From Proteobacteria bacterium ST_bin11 (lineage in GTDB: Bacteria > Pseudomonadota > Gammaproteobacteria > Methylococcales > Methylomonadaceae): 64,000 nucleotides of DNA. A program made the position numbers and the translations under genes. The stretch is from contig MSXO01000006.1 in NCBI GenBank assembly GCA_002083615.1, positions 124,001 through 188,000 of the forward strand. The letters run 5' to 3'. Below are positions 28,447-37,113 of this stretch, piece by piece; position 1 is the first letter of the stretch, and every line of letters starts with the position of its first letter. Below the pieces are notes generated by a model, which ran no database searches, was not told the DNA's origin, and was given only the letters and a program-made list of their open reading frames with translations.

Positions 28447-30558
28447 ATGAAAAAAACCACTGCCCTGACTTTAATGCTGTCCTCTTCGGTTCTGATGGCT
28501 AAAGAACCCGCTATTCAAGCACTGGACGACGTAATTGTTACAGCGCCGCTGCAAGATAGAAGATCAGACAGTCCAGTGCCGGTGACAGTGTTGAGTGACG
28601 ACGAGCTTAGAATGAAAACCGGCCATAGCATCGGCGAAACCCTCAAAGATGAACTGGGTATCAGCAGCCAATCCTTCGGCCCCGGCGTTGGCACCCCGGT
28701 GATTCGCGGCCAAGCTGGACCACGGGTGCGCGTATTGAACAACGGTATCGGCAGCAACGACGTCTCGGCGATCAGCCCCGACCACGCCACCAGCGTGGAA
28801 CCGCTATTGGCCGAACGCATTGAAGTCCTGCGCGGCCCGGCCACCCTACTCTACGGCAGCGGCGCGATTGGCGGCGTTGTAAACGTCATCGACAACCGCA
28901 TTCCCGGTCGCCAGTTCGACAAACTGGTAGGTGCCGCTCTAGAACAACGCTTCGATTCCACTTCCGACGAAACCAGCACCGCCATGAAAGTCGAGGGCGG
29001 CAAGGACAACATTGCCTATCACTTGGACGGCTTTTACCGGCACCGTAATAATCTGGACATTGGCGGCGTTGGCATAGACACCGCCAAAGTGGCGATTACC
29101 GACCCTAGTTTGGAAATTATCGATAACCCCAATGGCTTTCTGAACAACACCGGTGCCGAAGCGATCAGCGGCTCCGCCGGCTTGTCCTGGATCGGTGCGC
29201 CCGGCTTCGCTGGCGTATCGATCAATAATTTGAATAACAATTACGGCATCGCTCCAGACGGTACGGGTGACGAAATCGTGCGTATTGCGATGCGGCAAAA
29301 CAAATACGATTTAAAAAGTGAATTGTTCAATCCCTTACCGTTTGCCAAGAGTCTGCGCACACGCTTGGGATATACCGACTACCAGCACACCGAAATTGCC
29401 AATGGCGAAGCCGGCGCGCTGTTCACCAACAAAAGTTACGAAGGCCGAGTTGAGTTGGAACATCAAAACATTGGCCCGCTGCGCGGTGTGATTGGCTTTC
29501 AGGCGCAGAGCAGCGATTTCTTTGCGCAGCATTACCATACTGACAACCACGAAGAAGAAGCCCACGAAGAACATGGCGCAAATGAAGAACCTGAGCAACA
29601 CGACGGACCAACGGTGGAAAACATAGTCCCCCGCTCCGATATCAATAGCTACGGCGTGTTTGCAGTGGAATCCTTTGATACCGGGCCGCTGAGTTACCAG
29701 TTTGGTAGCCGTGTCGAGCAGACCGATATTCGCCCAGACGACGGCCAACATTTCAGCTACACGCCGGTTAGCGCCTCGGCCTCGGCCCTCTGGAAGCTGG
29801 ACCAGCGTAATAGCTTGAACCTGGCTCTCACCCGCTCATCGCGCGCACCGCAAGTCCAGGAATTGTTGTCCGATGGTTTTCACCACGCTACCCGCAGTTG
29901 GGAGCGTGGCAGTACCTCGCTGCGCGAAGAAACGTCTTACAATTTGGACGTAGGCTACCGCTTCAGAAGCGACTGGATACGTGCCGAGTTTGATCTATTT
30001 CATAACTGGGCCAGTGATTACATTTACCAACGTCGCACCGGCGAATTTCTCGACGAAGAAGGGCACGCTGAACATTGCGACGAGAATTATTGTGTCCCGG
30101 TAATGCAAAGCAGCCAGCAGGATGCCATCTTCAAGGGCTATGAAGCCAAACTGATCGTACCGATGATGGAAAACCATCTCGGATTATTGGAGATGACATT
30201 ATTCAGCGACTACACCCGCGGCGAATTCCTAGATGGTAGCGACGTGCCGCGCATGCCGCCTTTACGCTATGGCCTGCAAGTGGATTTCAACCGAGACAAA
30301 TTATCGACCTACTTGCGTTTTGCCCGCGCGGAATCACAACCGTATGCCGGCGATTTCGAGACCTCCACTGCCGGCTATTTCTTGCTGAATGTGGGCGCCA
30401 ACTATCAAGTCAAAGCCTATAAAGACACCAAGCTGATGGTCTTTGCCAAAGGAAACAACCTACTGGATCAAAACATCCGCAACGCAACCTCCTACTTACG
30501 GAATTTTGCACCGGAAGCAGGGCGTGGAGCGGAAGTGGGCATGAGACTCAGTTATTGA
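28447..30558 (+). CDS. znuD: ZnuD-like TonB-dependent zinc receptor
   Basis: A 703-residue outer-membrane receptor. A signal peptide (ending near SSVLMA-KEP) is followed by a TonB-box-like DDVIVTA, a plug (GPRVRVLNNGIGSND, VLRGPATLLYGSGAIGGVVNV) and a barrel. Two loops suit zinc capture: a His/Glu-rich loop with seven or so histidines (about residues 362-385) and GHAEHCDENYC (539-549), as in neisserial ZnuD. The ATG at 28447 begins the signal peptide; an upstream GTG at 28417 adds nothing. A Zur box upstream and a terminator downstream make it a single-gene unit at the head of the zinc island. Confidence 0.9.
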   Translation: MKKTTALTLMLSSSVLMAKEPAIQALDDVIVTAPLQDRRSDSPVPVTVLSDDELRMKTGHSIGETLKDELGISSQSFGPGVGTPVIRGQAGPRVRVLNNGIGSNDVSAISPDHATSVEPLLAERIEVLRGPATLLYGSGAIGGVVNVIDNRIPGRQFDKLVGAALEQRFDSTSDETSTAMKVEGGKDNIAYHLDGFYRHRNNLDIGGVGIDTAKVAITDPSLEIIDNPNGFLNNTGAEAISGSAGLSWIGAPGFAGVSINNLNNNYGIAPDGTGDEIVRIAMRQNKYDLKSELFNPLPFAKSLRTRLGYTDYQHTEIANGEAGALFTNKSYEGRVELEHQNIGPLRGVIGFQAQSSDFFAQHYHTDNHEEEAHEEHGANEEPEQHDGPTVENIVPRSDINSYGVFAVESFDTGPLSYQFGSRVEQTDIRPDDGQHFSYTPVSASASALWKLDQRNSLNLALTRSSRAPQVQELLSDGFHHATRSWERGSTSLREETSYNLDVGYRFRSDWIRAEFDLFHNWASDYIYQRRTGEFLDEEGHAEHCDENYCVPVMQSSQQDAIFKGYEAKLIVPMMENHLGLLEMTLFSDYTRGEFLDGSDVPRMPPLRYGLQVDFNRDKLSTYLRFARAESQPYAGDFETSTAGYFLLNVGANYQVKAYKDTKLMVFAKGNNLLDQNIRNATSYLRNFAPEAGRGAEVGMRLSY

Positions 30559-30571
30559 TATTCGCTTGAAT

Positions 30572-30603
30572 AGGCGCTGTGTTTAGTCTCAGCGCCTTTT
30601 TTT
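30572..30603 (+). terminator. Rho-independent terminator of the znuD-like gene
   Basis: A perfect 8-bp stem AGGCGCTG / CAGCGCCT followed by a run of seven T, 14 bp after the stop codon. It separates znuD from the second Zur-controlled unit. Confidence 0.88.
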
Positions 30604-30615
30604 GGACACCCAAAC

Positions 30616-30628
30616 GCTATAATATAAC
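30616..30628 (+). promoter_or_regulatory. Zur box upstream of the COG0523-led operon
   Basis: GCTATAATATAAC differs from the box at 28400 by a single base and again contains TATAAT. It ends 12 bp before the ATG at 30641, so a bound repressor would block both promoter and leader. It is the only such site I see for the operon that follows. Confidence 0.72.
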
Positions 30629-30640
30629 ATCGGAATCACC

Positions 30641-31858
30641 ATGTTTTTTGACCAAACCTTATCCAGAAAACTCCCAGTCACCGTGCTGTCCGGCTTTTTG
30701 GGCGCTGGCAAAACCACTTTACTGAATCACATTCTGACTAACCGGGATAGCCTTAGAGTAGCTGTGATTGTTAACGACATGAGTGAAGTCAACATCGACG
30801 CGGCGACGGTCAAAAACGAAGTACAACTGAATCGTGGCCAGGAAAAACTGGTCGAAATGAGCAACGGGTGCATTTGCTGCACCCTCCGCGAGGACTTGCT
30901 GATCGAGGTCGGCAACTTGGCCAAGGAAGGCCGCTTTGATTACTTGGTGATCGAATCCACCGGCATCGCCGAGCCCTTGCCGATTGCAGAGACTTTCACA
31001 TTTAGCGACGAAAATGGTGCGAGCTTATCCGACCACGCCCGCCTGGATACGCTGGTTACCGTTGTCGACGCCGTGAATTTCATGCGCAATTACATGGAAG
31101 CCCTCAGTTTAAAGGAAACCGGCGAATCCCTGGGGGAAGACGACGAACGTAACGTCGCTGATTTACTGGTCGATCAAATCGAATTTGCCAACGTGATCCT
31201 GATTTCCAAAATCGACCTAATCGCCAGCGACGAAATCCTCAATCTAAAAGCCGTGTTGCGCAGCCTTAACCCGGACGCGGAAATCGTGCCTATGGTGATG
31301 GGACAAGTGGATCTGCATAAAGTCCTCGACACCGGCCTGTTCGATTTCGAAAAGGCCGAACAAGCGCCAGGCTGGTTGAAAGAATTACGCGGCGAACATA
31401 TCCCGGAGACAGAGGAATACGGCATCGGCAGCTTCGTTTACACCGCCCGCCGGCCTTTCCATCCACAGCGCTTCTATGACCTTCTACACGAAGGGGAATG
31501 GGAAAACGGCACATTGCTCCGTTCCAAAGGCTTCTTCTGGCTGGCGTCGCGCCCCGACCATGCCGGCAGTTGGTCGCAAGCCGGCGGAATGATGCAGCAT
31601 GGCTTGGCCGGACGCTGGTGGGCTTCGGTGCCTAAACAGGAATGGCCGGAAGAGTATTTACAGGACATTCAATCCCAATGGGCGGAACCCTATGGCGACC
31701 GCCGACAAGAACTGGTGTTTATCGGCCAAAACGTCGATGCGAATAAAGTCCGCCGAGAACTCAACGACTGCCTGCTAACGGATGCCGAGCTAGCTGCCGG
31801 CCCGGAGGTTTGGCATCACTATCCCGACGAATTTCCCCAGTGGTTTGCCGATGGCTAG
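30641..31858 (+). CDS. COG0523 GTPase, ZigA/YciC-type zinc metallochaperone
   Basis: A 405-residue G3E GTPase. It has Walker A GFLGAGKTT at 18-26, the metal-binding CxCC motif C77-I-C79-C80 in SNGCICCTL, the NDMSEVNID switch seen in ZigA/YciC members, and ISKIDL for guanine recognition. A long CobW_C domain follows and ends with a His-containing tail. Known relatives are Zur-regulated and deliver zinc to client enzymes during starvation. First gene of a long zinc operon, directly behind a Zur box. Confidence 0.9.
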   Translation: MFFDQTLSRKLPVTVLSGFLGAGKTTLLNHILTNRDSLRVAVIVNDMSEVNIDAATVKNEVQLNRGQEKLVEMSNGCICCTLREDLLIEVGNLAKEGRFDYLVIESTGIAEPLPIAETFTFSDENGASLSDHARLDTLVTVVDAVNFMRNYMEALSLKETGESLGEDDERNVADLLVDQIEFANVILISKIDLIASDEILNLKAVLRSLNPDAEIVPMVMGQVDLHKVLDTGLFDFEKAEQAPGWLKELRGEHIPETEEYGIGSFVYTARRPFHPQRFYDLLHEGEWENGTLLRSKGFFWLASRPDHAGSWSQAGGMMQHGLAGRWWASVPKQEWPEEYLQDIQSQWAEPYGDRRQELVFIGQNVDANKVRRELNDCLLTDAELAAGPEVWHHYPDEFPQWFADG

Positions 31859-32096
31859 CATCGATAGTTATTTGCACCTGATCGGCCTTGAGCTGTTGGC
31901 GATCTTGGCCATTGTCTTATCCTTGGTTGACGCAAAACTGCCCAGACTGATTCTATCCAGACTATTTCTGACCATACTGGGGTTCATGCTGGCACATTTC
32001 GCCACTCATGCCTTACCCAACAAAATAGCCGGATTTATCTACAGCTCTAAGCACGAATACCATTCCATCAAGTCTGACGGACCACATCGCACATGA
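31851..32096 (+). CDS. 81-residue membrane protein in the zinc operon
   Basis: The ATG at 31851 overlaps the end of the COG0523 gene and the stop overlaps the ZIP start by 4 bp, so it is coupled at both ends. The product has a membrane helix (LIGLELLAILAIVLSL) and a second hydrophobic segment (LFLTILGFMLAHFATHAL). A soluble tail with several histidines follows (SKHEYHS, GPHRT). No family is recognised. Position suggests it assists the ZIP permease or metal handling. Confidence 0.65.
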   Translation: MASIDSYLHLIGLELLAILAIVLSLVDAKLPRLILSRLFLTILGFMLAHFATHALPNKIAGFIYSSKHEYHSIKSDGPHRT

Positions 32097-32878
32097 CTAT
32101 AGCCCTCAGCACCATTGCCGGCGCCGTTGCTGCCTGCCTCGCCGTGAGCCTTTGCTCCTTATCCAGCGTGTTTGCATTGTGGCTTAAACCCGCTGTCCTG
32201 AATCGAGTGGTGCCTTATCTGGTTGCGCTGGCGGTGGGCGTACTGTTAGGGGATGCGTTTATTCATTTGATTCCCGACGCGATCAATCGCCACGGTGCTG
32301 CCAGCGATGTCTGTCTGACCGTCTTGGTGGGTGTGTTCGGTTTCTTTGTGTTGGAGAAACTGGTGCGTTGGCGCCACGACCACAACGTCGATATCACGCC
32401 GGAGAGTGGCGAGATTCTGCCTTTGGCAAAAATGAATCTGATCGGCGATGCCATGCACAACTTCGTCGACGGCATATTGATCGCCGGCAGTTTTCTGGCC
32501 GATCCGGCGCTAGGTTTGACCACCACCCTGGCTATCATCGCGCACGAAGTTCCGCAAGAACTCGGCGACGTCGGCGCACTGCTGCGCGGCGGTTATTCAC
32601 CCAAACAAGCCGTACTCTACAATTTTTATTGCTCGCTGACCGTGTTACCGGGGGCGATCTTTACCCTATTGCTCAGTCAATTGGCCGAATCGTCCTTGAC
32701 GCTGTTGTTACCCATCGCTGCCGGCGGCTTTATTTATATCGCCGCCTCCGACCTGATTCCGGTATTACACGAACGTTGCAGTTTCCCCAGCCTTAGCGGG
32801 CAAACCGCCGCGTTCGGGGCCGGCATCGGTTTTATGCAATTCATTGTGTTTTTCGAACAGATCCTAATCGCTAATTAA
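32093..32878 (+). CDS. ZIP-family divalent metal permease
   Basis: A 261-residue inner-membrane protein with about eight helices. Metal-site motifs are HNFVDG in helix 4 and HEVPQE in helix 5, placing it near the LIV-1/ZIP branch. An aspartate/histidine-bearing GDAFIHLIPDA lies in helix 2. It should move zinc (or iron) into the cytoplasm. In this operon it would be the inner-membrane partner for zinc captured by the ZnuD-like receptor. ATGA overlap with the preceding small gene. Confidence 0.9.
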   Translation: MTIALSTIAGAVAACLAVSLCSLSSVFALWLKPAVLNRVVPYLVALAVGVLLGDAFIHLIPDAINRHGAASDVCLTVLVGVFGFFVLEKLVRWRHDHNVDITPESGEILPLAKMNLIGDAMHNFVDGILIAGSFLADPALGLTTTLAIIAHEVPQELGDVGALLRGGYSPKQAVLYNFYCSLTVLPGAIFTLLLSQLAESSLTLLLPIAAGGFIYIAASDLIPVLHERCSFPSLSGQTAAFGAGIGFMQFIVFFEQILIAN

Positions 32879-32888
32879 GGAGTTTTTT

Positions 32889-33605
32889 GTGTTTGCTCGC
32901 ATCCCCTTTCGCCAATCGACCCTCTCACCGCTAAGTGGCCTCGGCTCGTTCCAGCCGGTTTCTTACAAACCGTCGACCCGAACTGTAGTATCGAAGAACT
33001 TCGTTGATTTGACACGTATCTACGAGGACGGTGTAAATCTTTGCCTGGTAGAACGCTACTTTCCTGCCGCCATTGAAAGCTTTATCTACCAAGCCTTAAA
33101 GCAATTCGGTAATCTGGAACTGAGCCAGCCGGTGAATCCCGATCAATTTGATTTTGGCAGCCTCTGGCCGCAAACCAGCCAACTCGATGGTTATCGCGAA
33201 TGGCTGGACGATATCGAGCTTTTGACCTCTGCTTTTTGCGAACTATTCGGCCTGAAACAAGCCGGCTTGCGCTTGCGGACTTTGCAAAACGCCATGTGTC
33301 CGCGCTTTCATGTCGATCGGGTACCCGCGCGGTTAATTTGCAGTTACGGCGGCATCGGCACTGAATGGTTGCCGGAATACGCCCTGGACAGACAAAAACT
33401 GGGCATGGGCAGCGGCGGTTTGCCGGACGAACACTCCGGCCTGATCATCGACGCGACAGCCATTCGGCAAATGCCGGCTTATGCCGTCGGTTTGATGAAA
33501 GGCGAAGCTTGGGAAGGCAACGAAGGTCAAGGTTTTGTGCATCGCTCGCCGACCCCAAACGCCGTCAAACCGAAGCGCCTGGTACTGACATTGGACATGC
33601 TGTGA
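32889..33605 (+). CDS. DUF1826 protein
   Basis: A 238-residue soluble protein starting from a GTG with a strong AAGGAG 6 bp ahead. The C-terminal half has H141-x-D143 (RFHVDRV), an ICSYGGIGTEWL strand and H218 in FVHRSP. This HxD...H arrangement resembles Fe(II)/2-oxoglutarate oxygenases; that reading is my inference. DUF1826 genes are known companions of COG0523 genes in Zur-regulated clusters, but the biochemical role is not established. Confidence 0.85.
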   Translation: MFARIPFRQSTLSPLSGLGSFQPVSYKPSTRTVVSKNFVDLTRIYEDGVNLCLVERYFPAAIESFIYQALKQFGNLELSQPVNPDQFDFGSLWPQTSQLDGYREWLDDIELLTSAFCELFGLKQAGLRLRTLQNAMCPRFHVDRVPARLICSYGGIGTEWLPEYALDRQKLGMGSGGLPDEHSGLIIDATAIRQMPAYAVGLMKGEAWEGNEGQGFVHRSPTPNAVKPKRLVLTLDML

Positions 33606-33615
33606 GGGCTAGACA

Positions 33616-35313
33616 TTGCTGATCAAGTTAGCGGGCGGGCAGATTTACGATCCTGCACAAAACCTGCATGGCGAACTGCGAGACCTGTTCATTCAAGACG
33701 GACTGATGGCAAATGATCCCGGTCCTGATGCCAAGTTCGACGCGGTTTACGATTTGGCAGGCCGAATCGTCATGGCCGGCGCCGTGGATATACACAGCCA
33801 TATCGCCGGTGGCAACGTCAATACTGCCCGCGTGCTGTTGCCGGAACAACACCGCAATCACATGGCGCGGCGCTTGAATCAGGCGTTTAGTACCGCCAAG
33901 TGGTCGACCACCGACATTGGCTACCGCTACGCGCGGATGGGTTACACCACCGTGGTCGAACCCGCCATGTTGCCGGTCAATGCGCTGGATGTGCATCTGC
34001 AAATGGCCGACATTCCGATTCTGGATACCGCCGCACTGGCCATATTGGGTAATGACGATTTACTGCTGCGCTTGATGCGAGCCAAGGCCAGTCAGTCGCA
34101 AATTAACGATTACGTGGCCTGGACCTTACATGCCACCCGCGCACTCGGCTTAAAAGTCATCAATGCCGGTGGCGCCAATGCGTTTAAAAGCAATGCCCGC
34201 CAATTCGATTTGGATGACAGGGTGCCGGAGTATGGCCTCAGTTCCCGGCAGATTCTGCAGACGCTGCAAACTGCCGTGTGCCAACTGGGTGTGCCGCATC
34301 CGGTACATGTGCATTGCAACAACTTAGGCATTCCCGGCAATGTCGACACCATCGTTGCGACCATGGACGCGGCGCAAGGTTTGCCGATGCACTTGGCTCA
34401 TGTGCAGTTTTACGCCTATGGCAACCAAGGCGCGAAAGGCTTTTCCTCGGCGGCCGCACAGCTACTGGAAGCCTTCAACCGCCACCCCAACATCACCATG
34501 GATGTCGGCCAAGTATTGTTTGGTCAGACCGTGACGATTTCCGGCGATGTCATCGCTCAATACAGTCGCCACGCCGATGCCAGCCCCAACAAGTGGGTGA
34601 TGTGGGATGCCGAGTGCGAAGGCTCCGGTGGGGTAGTGCCTTACCGCTACCGCGAAGCCAGCTTCGTCAACACCCTGCAATGGGCGATTGGTCTGGAACT
34701 GTTTTTGCTGGCTGACGCACCGGAGCGGCTGTTTTTCACCACCGACCATCCCAACGGCGCGCCGTTCACCGCGTATCCGGAACTGATCCGCCTGTTGATG
34801 GATGCAGATTACCGGCAAGCCTATATGACTCATCTGAATCAGGAGGCATTGGCCTTGACCCTGCTGCCTAACCTAAGCCGGGAATTCAGCCTGAGTGAAA
34901 TCGCCACCATGACCCGTTCAGCCGCTGCCCACCTAATGGGCTTGAGCGACCGAGGTCATCTTGCCCCCGGCGCCATTGCCGACATAGCTGTATACGACCC
35001 ACAGGGATGTGGGAAGTGCGGCAAAACGCCGGGAGCGTTTGCTGCCCGACCGCAAGCCGATTATCGCGCCATGTTCGCCGATGCGGCCTTGGTGTTCAAA
35101 AACGGTCGCTTGGTAGTCAAAGATGGCGACGTCATTGCCCGCCCGGCCGGACATGCTCAAACCGTGCAGCCGTATTTCGACCGACACATAGAACGCGATA
35201 TTCAAAACCACTTCGACCGCTTTTACAGCCTGAAATTAAACAATTTCAAAATCGATGATGTCACGTTTAACCACGACGATACGCAGCGCTTCCGCAGCGT
35301 CGCGAGCCATTAA
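33616..35313 (+). CDS. fhcA: FhcA/FwdA-like formylmethanofuran dehydrogenase subunit A (amidohydrolase), stand-alone
   Basis: A 565-residue amidohydrolase matching subunit A of the formyltransferase/hydrolase complex, which hydrolyses formyl-methanofuran to formate in methylotrophs. Signatures include DIHSHIAGGNVNTARVLLPE, HVHCNNLGIPGN, MHLAHVQFYAYG and FTTDHPNGAPFTAYP. Probable binuclear metal ligands are intact: His60, His62, a lysine near 180 (GLKVINAGG), His231, His262 region and Asp377. The start is a TTG with GAGGG 7 bp ahead. The partner genes fhcB, fhcC and fhcD are absent; instead the gene is embedded in a zinc-starvation operon. Dihydroorotase was considered but the FhcA-specific blocks decide against it. 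Confidence 0.88.
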   Translation: MLIKLAGGQIYDPAQNLHGELRDLFIQDGLMANDPGPDAKFDAVYDLAGRIVMAGAVDIHSHIAGGNVNTARVLLPEQHRNHMARRLNQAFSTAKWSTTDIGYRYARMGYTTVVEPAMLPVNALDVHLQMADIPILDTAALAILGNDDLLLRLMRAKASQSQINDYVAWTLHATRALGLKVINAGGANAFKSNARQFDLDDRVPEYGLSSRQILQTLQTAVCQLGVPHPVHVHCNNLGIPGNVDTIVATMDAAQGLPMHLAHVQFYAYGNQGAKGFSSAAAQLLEAFNRHPNITMDVGQVLFGQTVTISGDVIAQYSRHADASPNKWVMWDAECEGSGGVVPYRYREASFVNTLQWAIGLELFLLADAPERLFFTTDHPNGAPFTAYPELIRLLMDADYRQAYMTHLNQEALALTLLPNLSREFSLSEIATMTRSAAAHLMGLSDRGHLAPGAIADIAVYDPQGCGKCGKTPGAFAARPQADYRAMFADAALVFKNGRLVVKDGDVIARPAGHAQTVQPYFDRHIERDIQNHFDRFYSLKLNNFKIDDVTFNHDDTQRFRSVASH

Positions 35314-35328
35314 ACCTAGTTGTTAACC

Positions 35329-37113
35329 ATGAATTCCCCAGTAATCAAAACCGACGAGGATCTCGACACCTTACGCCACGATACCGCGCATCTGTTGGCC
35401 CAAGCCGTCAAGGAACTGTATCCAGATACGCAAGTAGCGATTGGTCCGGCCATTGAAAACGGCTTTTATTACGATTTTGCCTTTGCGGAACAGGTGTCTA
35501 CCGATATCTTGCCCATCATCGAACGACGCATGCGCGAAATCGTCGAGCGTGCAGACCTTATCACTCGTGAGCAATGGAGCCGGGATCAAGCTATGGCTTT
35601 TTTCAGCCAGTGCAACGAGCGTTTCAAAGTGGATTTGATTAAGCGTATTCCAGAGCATGAGACTATCTCGGTCTATCGCCAGGGGCAATTTACCGACTTG
35701 TGTCGCGGCCCGCACGCTGCGGATACCGGACAAATAGGACTAGCCTTCACGCTCCTCAAATTGACCGGCGCCTATTGGCAAGGCGATCACAATCAGCCGA
35801 TGCTACAACGCATCTACGGTACGGTGTGGCCGACGCAAACCGAGCTGGATAGCCATCTCAAACAACTGCAGGAAGCGGAGTTACGCGACCACCGCCGTTT
35901 GGGCAAAGAGATGGATTTGTTTCATTTTCAGGAACAGGCGCCCGGCTCGGTATTCTGGCATGCCAAAGGCTGGCGCTTGTTTCAGCGTTTGATCGGTTAT
36001 TTGCGACAACGGCAGACGTCGGCGGGCTATGAGGAAATCAACACGCCGGACGTGATGGATATTGCCTTGTGGGAAGCCTCCGGCCACTGGGAAAAATTCG
36101 GCGAACACATGTTTACCACCCAAACGCCGGATGAACGGGTGTTTGCTCTTAAGCCAATGAACTGCCCCGGCGGCGTGCAGGTATTCAAACAAGGTTTGCG
36201 CAGCTATCGGCAACTGCCGCTGCGTTTGGCAGAGTTCGGTAAGGTACATCGTTACGAACCCTCCGGCGCTTTGCACGGCCTGATGCGGGTGCGATCCTTC
36301 ACCCAGGACGATGCGCATATCTTTTGCAGCGAGCAGCAGATTACTCAAGAAAGCCTGAGCATTTGCGAACTGATTTTAAGCATCTATCGCGACTTCGGTT
36401 TTCATGACATTCGCATCAAATTTTCCGACCGCCCGCCACAACGGGTCGGTAGCGACGCGGTTTGGGATCAGGCCGAACAGGCCTTGATTCAAGCCATGCA
36501 AACCAGCGGACTGCCGTATACGCATAATCCCGGCGAAGGGGCGTTTTACGGGCCGAAGCTGGAATTTGTGCTGCGCGATGCGGTGGGGCGCGATTGGCAA
36601 TGCGGCACACTGCAAGTCGACCTCAATCTGCCGGCGCGACTAGGCGCTTATTACATCGACGCAGACGGTAACAAACAAACGCCAGTGATGCTACATCGGG
36701 CTTTGTTCGGCTCCCTGGAGCGTTTTACCGGCATCTTGCTGGAGCATTACGCCGGTTGGCTGCCGTTCTGGCTAGCGCCGCTGCAAGTCGTCGTCGCGCC
36801 TATCGTTAGCCAAACCGAAGCCTATGCCCTGGAAGTGGCCGAGCAATTAACCAGCGCCGGTTTAACAGTGGAAACCGACTTACGCAACGAAAAAATCGGT
36901 TACAAGATCCGCGAACACAGTTTAGCCAAAGTACCGCTGTTGATCGTAATCGGCCAGTGGGAAATGCAAGACGGTCAAGTCACACTGCGCTGGCTGCACG
37001 GCGGAGCTCAACAAATCTTGCCGCTGGCGCAAGCCTTGACCGAACTGACCGGGCAAAACCAATACCCTTCATACCTATCAGATAAGCAAACAGGACACCC
37101 TGAATACCCATGA
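35329..37113 (+). CDS. thrS: Threonyl-tRNA synthetase lacking the TGS domain
   Basis: Charges tRNA-Thr; 594 residues. The editing domain begins at once (TLRHDTAHLLAQAV, HxxxH), followed by the class II catalytic core (ALKPMNCPGG, RVRSFTQDDAHIF, MLHRALFGSLERF) and the anticodon domain (DLRNEKIGYKIREHS). The three zinc ligands are present as Cys279, His330 and His456, each exactly 55 less than E. coli Cys334, His385 and His511, so the only large difference is the missing N-terminal TGS domain. The ATG at 35329 is chosen. It is probably a stress paralog of a housekeeping thrS elsewhere, as in other Zur regulons. Confidence 0.92.
   Translation: MNSPVIKTDEDLDTLRHDTAHLLAQAVKELYPDTQVAIGPAIENGFYYDFAFAEQVSTDILPIIERRMREIVERADLITREQWSRDQAMAFFSQCNERFKVDLIKRIPEHETISVYRQGQFTDLCRGPHAADTGQIGLAFTLLKLTGAYWQGDHNQPMLQRIYGTVWPTQTELDSHLKQLQEAELRDHRRLGKEMDLFHFQEQAPGSVFWHAKGWRLFQRLIGYLRQRQTSAGYEEINTPDVMDIALWEASGHWEKFGEHMFTTQTPDERVFALKPMNCPGGVQVFKQGLRSYRQLPLRLAEFGKVHRYEPSGALHGLMRVRSFTQDDAHIFCSEQQITQESLSICELILSIYRDFGFHDIRIKFSDRPPQRVGSDAVWDQAEQALIQAMQTSGLPYTHNPGEGAFYGPKLEFVLRDAVGRDWQCGTLQVDLNLPARLGAYYIDADGNKQTPVMLHRALFGSLERFTGILLEHYAGWLPFWLAPLQVVVAPIVSQTEAYALEVAEQLTSAGLTVETDLRNEKIGYKIREHSLAKVPLLIVIGQWEMQDGQVTLRWLHGGAQQILPLAQALTELTGQNQYPSYLSDKQTGHPEYP

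Noticed and set aside
33616..35313. Dihydroorotase (PyrC2), the amidohydrolase usually expected in zinc-starvation clusters
   Set aside because: FhcA-specific blocks (IAGGNVNTARVLLPE, HVHCNNLGIPGN, DHPNGAPFTAYP) and the 565-residue length rule it out.
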